Source of the DNA: Trebouxia sp. TZW2008
Lineage: Eukaryota > Chlorophyta > Trebouxiophyceae > Trebouxiales > Trebouxiaceae
Direction: 5' to 3'
Assembly (NCBI GenBank): GCA_002118135.1
Contig: BDIU01000031.1
Coordinates: 54,284-118,283 of the forward strand
Length of the DNA: 64,000 bases
The position numbers and the translations under genes are program-made. Shown in pieces: positions 36,501 through 48,821 of the stretch (position 1 is its first letter; every line of letters begins with the position of its first letter). Under the pieces are notes generated by a model. That model was given only the letters and a program-made list of their open reading frames with translations. It did not search any database and had not been told where the DNA came from.

Positions 36501-39500
36501 TCTGGTTCTGGCAAGTGTTGAGGCTCTTCTGCCTGAACAGCCAGCCGTCTACTAGACCTGCGCTGCTGTGTTGCTTCAGCCTGCTTGTCCACTGCAATAG
36601 TAGCCTTCGGCTGCTTCAGCTTTGCTATATCCTTGTTGCCTTTCGCAGTTGTATCAGGCGCCCCTTGTTTTACAGCCTTCGGTTTTGACTTTTCCTGTGA
36701 CTTTGTCTGTGCTGAAGGCTTTGCCAACAGGTCTGTAACAGGTGTCTCCTTGCTATCCTCTTTGACAGGCAGTTGCACTTGAGCTTCAGCTGGTACTGAT
36801 GGTGCGGCGCTAGGCAACTGCTCTGACTGGCTGGCTGATGCAAAAGGGGTGTCATCAGAAAGCAAGGCAGCTATTGTCTTGGCTTCAGCTCGAAGCATGT
36901 TGTCTGGGTCAGGCAGGGCTTCCACAATTGCTACACCTGAGTGGCGAGTACGCCGCCGCTTGGGGGCTGTGTGGGGGTCCCCAGTGGGGTCACTGAGGGG
37001 TTCTGGGGGAGCAGAAGGGCCAGAGCCACTGGCATCATTGCTTGGACCAGCTGTGTTGTCCTTGGCAGCCTTCTTCTTCTTGCTGGGCGACATGTGCTTG
37101 GGGGGGTCTGAGGGGGTATTTGGGGGTGCAGCGGGGGCAAAGGCGTTGGCCCCACCACTGGCAGCAGCTGCTTTGTCCTTAGCAGCGCCCTGCTTCTTCT
37201 TCTGCCCAGGGGAGACAACCGCAGGGGGTTCCTGGGGGGTCTTGGAGGGCCCGGCTGTGGCCTTGCTTGAGGCACTAGGCTTGTCCTTCCCAGACTTCTT
37301 CTTCACGCTGAGTGACTTTGGGCTGCCCACAGGGCTTGCAGCTTTTGCAAGACTAGTCCTGGTGACAGGCCTGTCTTGCACTGTGCCCTGCTTCTTCTTC
37401 TGCCCTGCCTGTTGTGACTCACTCAGTACAGCATCTGCTGCTGCGTCTGGAGTCAATGTCTTATTGATGGGTGCTGGTGTCTGGGTGACAGCTGGGCGTT
37501 TCCTAGTGGAGCGCCTCGGCTGTGATCCATCAGCTGTTGCTGGCTCAGCACCTTGTGCATCAAGGTCCACAGAGCCCTGAATTATCTGGTGCTGCTTGGG
37601 TTGCTGCTGTTGTTCCTGCTGCTGTGGAGCACTAGGCGTTTGAGCTTGATCAGCATTGGCATTGGCGTCGGCATCGGCATCAGCATCAGCAGTAGCACGA
37701 GCATCAGCATGAGTGTCAGAACCAGCATCAACACCAGCAGCAGCAGCAGCACCAGCATCAACATCAGCATCAGCGCCAGCATCACTGTCAGCATCAGCAC
37801 CAGCATCAGCGTCAGCCATGACGGTGTCATGCTGTTTGCTGACATCTTGTGGATCTGACAAAGGAGTGTCATGCGCATGAGAAGCTTCCTGCAAGCGTCT
37901 GCTCTGATGATGCTCAATGGGTGCAGGAGGCTTGTCAGAAGGCTGTTTTGCCTGACTTGCATCGGGCATGTCTGTGTCAGGTTTCTGTGGAATTTGCTGG
38001 TGCTTGCTTTCGGTGTCACTGCACCCCTGCATTGCCTGTTGAGGGCTGTCATGTGAGTCCTGATGTGTGTGCTGAGCTTCAGACATGATAGCGTCAGGTG
38101 GCTGCTGCGGCTGATCAACCTCAGGAGTCATGTCTGAAGGGTGTTGTGCATGCTGAGCTTCATCTGGGACAGCAAAGTTACTGAGCTGAGTGTGCTGAGC
38201 TTCAGACATGATGGCATCTAGTGGCTGCTGCATCTGATTAGCCTCAGGCGTGACGGCGTCTGATGGCTGCTCTGCATGCTGAGCCTCATCTGCCACTGCG
38301 GCATCACTGTGCTGATCATGCTGTGCTTCAGACTTGTTGGCATCAGCTGGCTGCTGCATCTGACTATCCTCAAGCATGACGGCCGTCGAAGCCTGCTTTG
38401 CATGCTGAACTTCATCTGCCATAGCGGCATCACTGTGCTGAGCATGCTGTGCTTCAGACATAATGGCATCAGCTGTCTGCTGCATCTGTCCAACATCAGT
38501 AGTCATAGGTTCTGGAGACTGCTTTGCCTGCTGAGCCTCTTCTGCCACAGCAGCACTCTCATGCTGGGCATGCTGAGCTTGATGAAGTGCGTTCACACTC
38601 TCCTGCTGTACATGCTGAGGTCCAGTTGTCGCACTAACAAACTTGTGCTGTGTGTGCGGAAGTTCAAGCGTGGGTGCTTGTTGATCGTTGCTGGCGTGTG
38701 GGTTGGCATGTTGACAGTGTGAAGAGCTTTGGAGACCATGTTGCTGCTCATGATGTGCTGGTAGCTTGCTGTGCTGGCTGTTTGGCTTGAGCAAGTCCTG
38801 CGAGCCATTGAACAGACCAGCCGTTTGCAACAGCAAGAGGCAGCAGTGACGTGCAAGGACTGCTGCAATCCTGCTGTAAGTCAAAGCTCAGGCATCAATG
38901 CAGCTAACGGTGAAACTATCGTTGCTCATCACATGCACCAAATGCATCAACATTACTGTGATTAGCAATTTCTGCATCTGATTATAGAGAAACAAAACTG
39001 TTATCCATTATACACTTTGCAAACAGCAGAGCCAATTTCTCACCTGAGATTCAGGTTCAGCTGTTGCTGGCTTCTCCTGTAGCTCATGGCTAGACTGTGC
39101 AGGCACGCTGTCAGGTCTTGCTTCAGCAGCACTTGGCTTATCATGGCTGGCATCAGCGTCATCATGTGCATCTTGATGTGGAGACACATGACCCTGTGCC
39201 CTGTGTTGTGCATGCTGTGGCTGCTGCTTGTCAGCCAGGTCTGCTTGCACCTGATCAGGGCCAGCTTCAGTCTCATGTCCACGAGTCAGGGCTGCATCAG
39301 GGCCTGCTGAGGAACTTGTCTGAGGGGTGCTGCTGTGCACAACACCGCCCAACAGGGGCACAGAAGGCGTTGCATCCTCAGTCTGTGATGCAGCAAGTTT
39401 GCCGGGCTGTTGAACTGCACCCCAACGCGCTCCATGATCAGCAGCAGCAGACTGAGCATGGTATTGACTGTCACCCATTGACGCCTCACGGTCAGTAGCA

Positions 39501-42500
39501 GCAGCAGCAGCAGCAGCAGACTGAGCATCAGATGCAGGCTGATGCACTGTGTCAGCAGTGTATAGTGCTTCAGGCTGGGTCAACTGTGCTGCTTGTGGAC
39601 CTTTGCCCAGCTGCTCTGTGGCTACAGCACTTGGTGGCTGCTGGGACACAGTGCTGAGCAGCATGTTTCTCTGCAAGGCTCTTGACTGCACATGTTGAGG
39701 CTGCAGGTCTTGAGCAATGGCTTGCTGCTCAATCTGAGCATTGAGCTGCTGCTGAGCATTGAGCAGATGCTGTGCCTGTGTATTGAGCTCCTGCTGCTGA
39801 GCATGAGCACTGAGCAGCTGCTGTGCCTGAGTGATGAGCTCCTGCTCCTGCTGCTGAGATTGAGCGCTGAGCAGAGGCTGAGTTGCCGTACTGAGCTGCA
39901 GCTGAGCTTGAGGCCTGAGCACTGCCTCAGCATGAGAGCGAGGCTGCTGCTCAAGTGCTGTCCCATGTGACTGGGACTGATCATGCAGGTTCATTTGAGT
40001 GTCTACCTCAGACTCAGAATCAGGTGGGGCAATCAGAAACTGATACCAGGCCTGCTGTTCACCTGCTTGTTCTGTATCTGTAGCATGCAGGGGTGATACC
40101 ATGTGGGTATCGCCTTGCCAGTCTACTGCGGCAGTGGACCGCAAAGGTCTCTGTATCAATGGATCTAAGACAGTACCTGGATTTGTGTAGTGTGCTGAAT
40201 GAGCAGGGGCTGTAGAAGTACTTTGCTGGTCCCTGCTGTGCTGAAATGTGAAGTCAGAAGCGGATTGATCAGGCAGAAGGCTGGGGGCAGCATTGGGCTG
40301 TTGCAAATTTACTTCATGCTGAGGGCCAGAAGTGGCAGGGGGACTAGAGGAAAGAAGGGCTGAGCCAGGGCCAGATGGGGAAACAGCCCCAGTGTGCCTG
40401 AAGGTGGGTGACCTGCAAGCAACAGGAGAAAGCTTGGCTATTGTATACAGGGCATGTTCATGGTGCAAATTGGTGTTGGATTCACATGTCACGAGTGCAT
40501 CATCAATAGCAGATCGGTCCAAAGCATGTGAATCTTCAGCAACCAAATAACAGCCTGCTTTACTTCCCAGGTATCAGACAGTTTGTCAGAAGGTTCAGCA
40601 TGTCCATTGCAACATGCTGGCAAAGTCAACCATTGTTGGCAGCTCAAGCTGTGGGCATGGCACTTTGAAGCAGTTGATAGTGCAGCAAAAGCAATGCAAG
40701 CCAACCTGCGAGCTTGGTGCTGCGCTATGATGTTGCTGCATGCTTCACCCAAGATGCCCTTGAGGCCTGTCTGCCCAGCAGTAGCTGCGCTTGGTGCTGC
40801 TCCAAGCAAGGGCTGGGTAGGACCAGCAACAACAGGGGAGCTGGCTGGCAGCTGGTGGACATGCTGTAATGATAGCAGCTGCTGGCTAGCTACTGACACA
40901 GCACCCTGATCAGGAGTGCTTGATGGTGCAGAGACATTTGACTGAGCTTGTGACACAGGCTGCGCATGGACCTCTGGCTGAGCTTGAGACAAAGAGGGCT
41001 GAGTAGCAGTGGGTTGAGGCTGTGTGGACATGCCCTGACTGGCGATAGGGGGTCTTGTGTGATGGCCAGAGGTTTGTCCGGAGGTATTCTGTGACAGGGG
41101 CCGTGAGGGGCTGCTCTGACTTGGAAGGGGCTGTGCGGGGATGCCCTGGACTGACAGGGGTTGTGATGACATGCCCTGGACTGGCAGGGGCTGTGCGGAA
41201 ACACTGTGACTTGACAAAGACGGTTTAGGAGTGTCTTGGGCAGACAGAGGCTGTGGTGTGATGCCCTGAGCCGGCAGGGACTGTGGCAAGTTGCCCTGAC
41301 CTATAACTTCTTGAGGCCAGCCTAGGCTAGTGGGTAGGGTGTGTAGATGAACAGGTGTTTTCACGACACCATTGGGCGTTGCAACATGGCCACCCTTGCT
41401 GGCAAGCGCTGCGGCTTTGCCTGAGGCGTCTTGCAGCAAGGCCAAGAACTGATGGCTGATGTCCTCATTGCCAGCTGCTGTACTGACAAGAGCCTCCTGA
41501 TGTCTCTGTGGTTCAGTAAACTGATGGATTTTGGTTTGCTGCCAATCTGTTTGCTGCTCACTTGCAGCTTGAGGGAATGCAGAACTTGCAGGAGGTCTTG
41601 GTTGCTGATCAAGCTGCTCAGGCATCGTGGTCTGCTGCCAAGCTTTTTGCTGCTCACTTGCTGGCTGCTGCATAAGTTGGGGAAGTGCAGAACCCACAGG
41701 AGGTCTCAATTGCTGATCAAGCTGCTCAGTTTCTAGAGCTGAGGACACAGATGCCGTAGGAGCTTCAGAATGCAGTGGGTCGGTGTCTAGGCTTGTTGGC
41801 TCAATATGGGGAGGAAGTGAAGTTGCTGTGGCAGTGGCTGCAGCAGCACTGTCTGCTGCAGGAGGGTGACTATGCAAGGTTGATGCATTTTGTGCAGCTG
41901 TAGCAGCACATGCTTGATGAGGCATGCCTGCTACTGCTGGAACACTGTCTGCAGCAGCTGGCTGACTATGCAAGGGTGGTGTATCCTTTGCAGCTTCAGG
42001 AGCAGGTGCTTGATGAGGCATGCCAGCTACTGCTGGAGCACTGTCTGCAGCAGCTGGCTGACTATGCACGGGTGGTGCGTCCTTTGCACCTTCAACAGCA
42101 GGTGCTTGATGAGGTATGCCTGCTACTTCTGGAGCAACTGCTGAGATGGAAGCTGTAGGCAGTGAGAGTGCTGACTCAGGAGCAGCTGATGCACTTGGCG
42201 CAATCTGAGGCTTGGCAACTGACTGACTACCAGCGTGTATAGGTGGCAGGCTGAGTGACACTGTAGCAGGGTCTACAGTCTGAGGGGGAGTTGCTGTGGC
42301 AACAGCATGTTCTGTAGCAGCACTTGCAGCAGGTGCTGTTGCTCTATGAGTTGCATGGACAGCATCAGCAGCAGGCAGCACGCTTGTGCCGTCTTTCTTC
42401 AGCACCAAGTAGAACAGCATTCTGTCTCTGTCATTGGGGTCAGTCCTCCTGCATGTCAGACATGGCAACAATCAGTCTTGCCCAGATGTGACATCTGCAA

Positions 42501-45500
42501 CTTTGTTGATGATAGTATAGGACAGATAAACAGACGCAGCAATAGAGACCAGCCTAGGATCCAACTATGTAAATGGTGAGGGCCATGCGCAGGTGGGAGG
42601 TGCCCTTTCCTGGAAGGAACGTCAAAGCAGCAGTTCAGAACAGTCTAAGGCCCAATTGTGCAATTGGCGCACTGATGGTGCAATTGACAGTGGCTTTGAG
42701 CACAGAGAATTTGTTTTCTCCTGGAAAGAAAGACATGGCAGCACCTGAGAACAGCCCAGGGCCCAATGGTTCGGTTGGCAATCGCTTTGAGCATGTAGTC
42801 CATGATGCCGGTGTCACCCATCACCTTGTGCACCTGCTCCCTAGCCAGGCTGCGGGGCACCCACCACCCCTCATACCCCTACAGCAAAGGCAGGTGGGTC
42901 GTACTGGGCGCCAATATCTCAGGTAGAATAGGAAGGAATAAACAGGAACAGGTATGATCCCTGTGCTTCTTTTACAAGGCTACGCTGCAGGGTACCTACC
43001 ACTGCTCATGCCCCTGGGTCAATGTCGAATCACTGTCAACAGGTGTTGCAAGCGTCACATCACGTGCCAACAGCAGGGCATGCGGTTGCTGCAAGAATCA
43101 AGATGGATGCCGACAATTGGCGCATAGGTAGGCATAAGCACATGCACCGGTTGCATCCGCTCTAGACACTAGACTACACAGTATCAAGCAAGACAGTCGA
43201 GAGCTCAAAAACACTGAAGCAAGCCATAGCAGGTTGTCAACAGTGCTGATGTAAGCCAAAGCACAACTTGCAGTTAACCGCCTCAAGGACTACCAAAGCC
43301 TGCTGACAAGTCGAGCATTGATAGCCTCTTGGGGCAGTGCATTGCAATCTGATCTCAAACATGCTTGCATGAGTCTGCTTTTGGTGATATGCCCTGGAAT
43401 AACTTGCTGCTTGGCAAGCTGACTGAAGCTGAAACCTATAGAGGTAAGCTTGGCAAGTTTTTGAGAGGCTGCAAGCCTGAGATCTGCCATCACGTGTCAT
43501 GTCATGCTGCACACACAGACAATGCAATGCGACAGGGGTTTACAATGGGAGGAAAGGGGGCGAAGGGGAGCTCTATGCATGAGACATCGCTGTGAGGTTG
43601 CTTCCTTTTGCAAGCGCCATCTGGTTAATAGACACTTGCCACAACCCAATTTATGGAAAAAAGCCAGAGACCGTCAGCAGCAGCAATCGTGGGAAGTCTT
43701 GTCATGGTGAGTCATGAGCAACTGACCTTGAGGACAGACACAACCTTGGCAAGGCAGTTCTTGCAGCGCTCACTAGACCACCTTTTAGGGGCAGTGGTCA
43801 GGTCAACAGCTTCTAGACCTGACACATCATACGATAGCCTGCTGGCTGGCATTGGTCCGAAGTGATGGCCTGACTGCCGTGCCCTGCTCTTCTTCTCCTG
43901 GACAGTGCCATCTGGCAATAACATAGGGCTGTCAGTACATGCGTGCTCTGCAAAGAACTTATGCAACAGGGCAAGTCAAGTACATGACAAGCTGCTCAAA
44001 TGCATATGTTGTTGTACTTGACATGTGCAAGCTGAGTACGCCCATTTGCAAGACAAATGCAGAAGCATTCCCTATTTGCCATTTGGACTCAAGAGCCCAA
44101 TTGAGAAGACAGATGTTAGGTCATGGCGGCTTTTGTGAAAGTTTGTGATGAAAAGCTACATTTTGGGGATGAGTATTGACATGACAGCCCCATTCATGAT
44201 GATCAACACAGCAACCTTGAGTCGCCAAAGCCTTACCTGCATCTTCCTCACTGAAACTGCTGCCAGCCTCCAGAAGAGCTACAGCCATTGAGGCCCTACC
44301 AGTCAGCTGCAGCCTGCTTGATCTAACCTGCTGTCTGTTGCTGCCCTTGCCCTTTGATGCTGCTGGCACAATAACTAAGCTTGACCCACTGGCTGCTGCC
44401 TCTGCCGCTAGTGTTGATGCTGGTGCTGTCTGAAGACCACCTGCCTGTTGCATGCCTGGCGCTACTGCTACTATGGGTCTTGCTGCAGCCTGTTGACGAT
44501 CTGCCCTCTGCAGGCTTGCTGTAGCCATTGAAGGCTCTGCACTTGCCTTTTCAGAGCCTGGGTTTGCCTGTTGACCAGCTGCCTCCTGCAGGCCTGTTAT
44601 TACCCTTGAAGCGTCTGCAGCTGCCCTCTCAAACCCTGGTGTTGCGTGCTGTGAGGCCTGCCATACTGGCTTTTGAGAATCTGCAACTACCTGTTGCACA
44701 TCTTCTGCTCCCTTGTCAACTGGCGCAGCCGCCTGAGAGGCCTCCATATTGTGATGCTGCTCTGTATGAGGCTGAGACAACGTTACAGCAGGCACTGCAG
44801 CAGGCTGTGTGTCCAAGGGAGCTGAAGCGGGTGGAGATGGAGGGTTATCAACAGACTGACTTGCAGGTTGCTGGTCTGTAACTGCAGCAGGCATGAGTTG
44901 CAGTGCACCAGAAGCACTTTCTGGCTGTGCTGCCTGCTGGGAATCAGCTGCCATGCTGATATGTGTGCTATGTGGTGGTCTGTTAGGAACAGCGACTGCG
45001 CTTGGATGCTGATCAAACGCTGGCAAGGGTTCAGGCTGGTATCTGGGCGTTTCAATTTCTTGCTCAGCAGCAGCCGCAGCAGCAGCAGCAGCAGAAGCAG
45101 AAGTGCTGACAAGCCTATCATCACCAGCAGCAGGTACACTAGCACCCTCAGCATTGCTGCCGGGGGCCCCTCCAAAAATGTCTTGCCCAAAACTGGGAAC
45201 AAGTCTGCTGGGATCAGCCATTGCAGCATCTGATGGCTGTGTTGCGGGCAGCTGCATGGATGCAGGCGCGATAGGCTGTGCTAGTGGTGCTGAAGGCAGC
45301 AGCGTTGATGCAGAATTTGCTGGCAGTGCTGATTGTGCTGTAGGCGGTGGCACTGCACCAGAAGATGGAGACTGTGCTAGTGGCGTCGTATGTAATGACA
45401 CAAATGCAGGCGCTGCAGGCAGTGCTGATTGTGCTGCAGGCGGTGGCACTAATATTGACGCTGATGCTGGAGGCTGTGCTGATGGCACTGCAGTCAGCAG

Positions 45501-48043
45501 CGCTGACGCAGGGGTCAGAGGCTGTGCTGCTGGTGCTGTAGGCATTGGCACTGATACTGAAGGCTGTGCTGGTGCCTCTTGAGGCAGTAGAATTGATGCA
45601 GATGCTGATGCTGATGCATGAGGCCATGATACAGCAGGTAGCAGTGATGAAGATGCTGGAGGTTGTACTTCAGCATCAGGCAGCTGTGCTGATGCCGATG
45701 CTGACGGGTTTTCTCCAGCAGCAAAGAGTTGGGCTGCCGCTTGTGGCTTGGACAGCAGGCCCAGCATGGCTGACAGCAGAGCGCCTAGAGTGTTGCACTT
45801 GGCTTCAACAGCCTGTGGAACAGCACACTGCAGGTCTGAGCAGCGATCTGATGACCAGCTGCTGCACTTTGTATTTTGCAAGTTTAGCTTGTAGCGCGTC
45901 ACAATACAAGGACTTCTTCTCACATGCACTGATTCACAAGCAGCAGTACACGCAGACTTGCCAAAAGGAAACAGCTTCTCATGCCCAGATTCTGCATGCA
46001 TCACAACGCACACTCAGGAATACTGCAAGCCTGATAGGGGGGATTGCTGGGCGTGCACAGCAACACCCTCAATACACAGCTTGCATTGCACGACTTGATT
46101 GGATTTGTCACCTGGTAGCGTTCAACAATTTCTGGAACAGCAGACTTGACGCCCTTGAAGTCTGCCAGCAGCAGCAGCAGCTTCACCCTGTGCACAGCTT
46201 CCATTGCCTTCTTCCACCTGGCAGCAAACAACGATTTTGAGCCTTGCCTCCCTGCCTTCGCAATTTGGATATTGAAACATCAAGCGCCACATCATGCAAT
46301 TATCATAGACAATGATGCAATCTATCATTGCTGCATGCTGGGTATACAGAGGTGGTGAATCAGCAGCATACGGGTCAAAATTCATTTGGAATGAGACAAA
46401 TGTGTTGCAGATCAGCTGGCAAAGGGTCTGCTCCTGCAAAGCTTTTTGCTGTACGAAGCCAAGTGCATCCAATATTCAGGCTGTCATCCCTCAGAATTTT
46501 GAAGCAATTTGATGATGCAAAGTGACACATGATCAAGGAGCAAATCAGGTTGAACACACACTTTTTGGTGTCCTTCTGGAGCACACAGGCTATAGGTTTG
46601 TGCCTTATTGACAGTGTTTGCAAGGAGGATTTGGACCATACTTGCTGTGCGTAATGTTGAAGCCTCCCCTGCCATATTGATAGCCCCACTGCCCGTACCA
46701 GGTTGTCTTGTGGGCAGCAGCATGCAGCACTCGCAACTCCATCCCGGCCTACAGCATATGCACCACCAGTGAGTAGTGCTGCCCAGTACCTGATGCCTCT
46801 CATGCACTCATACTATTAGCTCATGTGACAGTTCTCGTGCAACAGCTGATCAGGAAGAAGCTGACCATAGTACTTGCCTGTGGCTTGTGTATGCAATGCA
46901 AGAGACTTGCTGCCTCTGAGTAGGTCAGCATGCCAGTTTGTCACTATAAGAACAGACTAGGCACAGAGAGACAGTGCAACATGTCGATTTGGATGGTTGA
47001 ATGTGGAATGTCTGACAAAAGCACACCTTGTTAGACACATCCTCTACACTGATCTGGCGAGCTTGCAGCAAACGGCACAAATCATCCCATATTTGCATCA
47101 GTTGCCTGCCTGCAGACAGGTTGCATGCTGTTAGGCAGAAATCTCACGCCGTGCTGAACCAATGGCATGCATACGATGAGCATAATGTAACAGTGTTTTG
47201 TGATGCGACTGTTGCAAAGAGAAATGACTTTTGTCTTGTATGCTGCACATCATGCAGCAGAAATGTAGTGAAGAAGCAGCTGAGCAACAGTCAATATGGC
47301 ATGAAGACCTACCAGTCAATTGTTGTGAGCCTCCTTCTCGCCCATTTACTCTGGCCAAATGACCAAACCCATTGGCATGAATGACACCATGCAGCAAATG
47401 TGCATTGCTGTCAAATGCTGATGGAGGAGCTGAGTATGCTGCAGCAAAACATCCACAATTAGTTGGTGGTCAATACCTCATGTCAACACCATTTTAGCAT
47501 GAAGATATCACATCAGTCTGTTTTGCAATATGCACTTGATGTGCTGACTCAAAATTGCTTTATGTATTATGAATGTGTCTGAACAGATGTACGTCACAAA
47601 CCTTCCGTGACTGGCAGTGCTGCGAACTCTTCGGGCGTGTGTGCAGTCACAAATAAGCCCTTCTGTACAGGCACAATAATATGGTATTTGTGCCTTGACA
47701 CAGGGTGATGCTGCCATCCTGCAGCGCAGCAGATACAGGTCCTGAAAAGGCACTCATCTACATGCAAGTGCCAGTGATCAGCGGCCAATTTACCTATAAT
47801 CCGGCACTGGTCACAGATAGGTGAGGTTTCGTCGGCCAGCCGCTCCTTGTAGACGTGCAAATCAAGCGTGGCAGTTGCGCCGTGTAAGGCAAGGACCCAG
47901 CAAGACACCTCCGGCAAGCTTGGAATATGCACTGCGCGACCATGCTCTCTCAAGAAGTCATCGATGTTTGTGTCGAAACAGCTCACATGGCGCGAAGCTC
48001 CCTTGGGAAGCCCAGGAACGGCCGTAGACGGGCTCGTTGCCAT
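30599..48043 (-). CDS. Giant MS1/MMD1-type PHD-finger protein
   Basis: In land plants MS1/MMD1/PTC1 are nuclear chromatin readers acting in male meiosis and tapetum. Family blocks appear here in order. Exons 48043-47794 and 47718-47602: DETSPICDQCR, HHPVSRHKYHIIVP. 47417-47313: HLLHGVIHANGFGHLARVNG. 47109-47027: LMQIWDDLCRLLQARQISVE. 46748-46642: WYGQWGYQYGRGGF. 46217-46112: IVERYQ. 45812-44237: NTLGALLSAMLGLLS plus a long Ala/Pro/Ser insert. 43947-43727: RWSSERCKNCL. 42878-42745: GDTGIMDYMLKAIANRTIG. Low-complexity exons are 42448-40749, 40412-39044 and about 38880-36207, then 35852-35740 and 35064-34778. Next come 34041-33890 (TPRDQVLCDLVYLFNNVLR), 33418-33286 (DVKHFVKDYQG), 32829-32706, 32157-32004, 31711-31585 and 30780-30599. 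The last holds a complete Cys4-His-Cys3 PHD finger (DDGERMVECDECGLWLHTRC). My rough total is ~3300 residues, several times land-plant length. The phase of the exon near 46.4 kb is unresolved. Confidence 0.85.
31037..31411 (-). mobile_element. TRIM-like element with tRNA-like internal sequence
   Basis: Two 71-bp direct repeats (31037-31107 and 31341-31411) differ at one visible base, and their cores run TG...CA. Read on the minus strand, the interior begins with GGTTTCGGATTC and ends in a G-rich polypurine-like tract (31120-31111) next to the second repeat. Inside are pol III-like A and B boxes: TGGTAGCGCTTCGG (31312-31299) and GAGTTCGATTCCT (31275-31263). It resembles a non-coding LTR element; alternatively it is a tRNA-derived SINE between duplicated flanks. 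It sits in the last intron of the PHD gene. Target-site duplication is unclear. Confidence 0.5.
32004..32372 (-). repeat. Two-copy exon duplication in the PHD gene
   Basis: The functional exon (32157-32004) contains PPPVEPLLIPRRAPWAQLKY, resembling the PP.ELIVLP...DLK segment of the family. An upstream copy at about 32372-32250 shares the beginning (GPTDLQQ, Pro-rich) but loses the conserved part. Confidence 0.6.
32866..32935 (+). repeat. Dispersed repeat copy
   Basis: GGCTCAGGGGGCCCAACC followed by AGGTATGTACAG and GCAATTGACTGTGTCCA. It matches the order of words in the 53003-53090 copy. Located in an intron of the PHD gene. Confidence 0.45.
33553..33870 (-). repeat. Two-copy exon duplication (QTQFAL exon)
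   Basis: The copies end at 33770 and 33553, about 210 bp apart. Both encode HQPSA.VV.QTQFAL.[KQ]A and finish ...LQQP[ED][AV]SQ at a GTGAGA donor. Both are open, so either or both could be spliced in. The flanking segment (NNVL.CYA.AV.HAIQHQPSA) is duplicated as well. Confidence 0.75.
37655..37820 (-). repeat. Asp-Ala dipeptide-type coding repeat
   Basis: Hexanucleotide-like GCATCAGCATCAGC (antisense) encodes ADADAGADADSDAGADADVD and similar. It lies in the large low-complexity exon of the PHD gene. An acidic, probably disordered linker. Confidence 0.85.
38072..38584 (-). repeat. 126-bp in-frame minisatellite (42-residue repeat)
   Basis: About four copies of a unit starting QMQQ, with DAIMSEAQHAQHSDAAVADE and HAEQPSDAVTPEAN segments. 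Spacing is 42, 42 and 41 residues, with a partial copy before. It stays in frame within the largest PHD-gene exon. Confidence 0.85.
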
Positions 48044-48685
48044 GGCCGAGATTCATATACGCTGTCGAGTGATGCGGTGCCGGGCTTCACAGCCGGTCAA
48101 GGTCGACAACATGAGGAAATTGACTCAAGTGGCACGGTCAGTGGCATGCATGCACATCATAGCTGACTATACAGAGAAATTGAGCAGCATGAACACACAA
48201 GGCAGGTGATTTCAGATGTGCAGAACTTTTGATGTTGTTCATGAGTGTGCTCTGCAAATGCACAAGCATCACAAAAGACTCCAATGTTCACATGCACGAA
48301 CTGACACTGATTGAGGCAAAGCACTGCTTGTGTGTGAGATACAGATGAATGATTGCAAGCTTGCAACATGTGCCACTCTCAGCAATCAAGGGCCTTAGCA
48401 GCTCACAATTCCTCACAGCTCATCAATCTGTCTGGCTGTGGCTAATGGCAGAGACCTTCTCTCTGGCTCTGATTTGTGTCAAGCATGCAGCAAGGGGCTA
48501 TCAAGCTACAACCTGCAGCAACTGTAGCCGCTGAGTGTATCAGTGCGCATATTAGGAGGCATGTTAGCCATATGGCGAGGTGCTATTTGCTCACACTGCT
48601 GAAATGGATCTGGGTGGTCTGCTGATGCCCAGCACCTTTCCTTTCTGCTGTTACTTAAGCCTGTTTGTGTGACAGAATTAGCAGC

Positions 48686-48821
48686 ATGCCGTACCCAGAT
48701 GCCACTCCATCCAGTAGTGGTACTGTGCATCAAGCAGGTGATGACTCATGTGCTGTTGTGCGTGTGCAACACATAGCAGAAACCTTATGGGCGTTAATGC
48801 AAGCCAGCAAGGCAGCAATTG
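48686..48821 (+). CDS. Possible first exon of a small unidentified gene
   Basis: ATG at 48686 opens 45 codons (MPYPDATPSSSGTVHQAGDD, then VVRVQHIAETLWALMQASKA) and ends at a GTAAAG donor in phase 1. The helical second half resembles N-termini of small nuclear-complex subunits, but I cannot assign one. Candidate later exons near 48.9 and 49.09 kb (PSQRVKDKLVDCCH) are uncertain. It lies between the 5' end of the PHD gene and the 3' end of the ZIP gene; the shared upstream region with the PHD gene would make them divergent. Confidence 0.35.

Noticed and set aside
36849..37580. Plus-strand open frame of 243 codons
   Set aside because: It is antisense to the low-complexity PHD-gene exon; the repeat composition keeps the opposite strand open.
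45545..46240. Plus-strand open frame of 231 codons
   Set aside because: Antisense shadow of the PHD-gene exons at 45812-44237 and 46217-46112, which match conserved family blocks.
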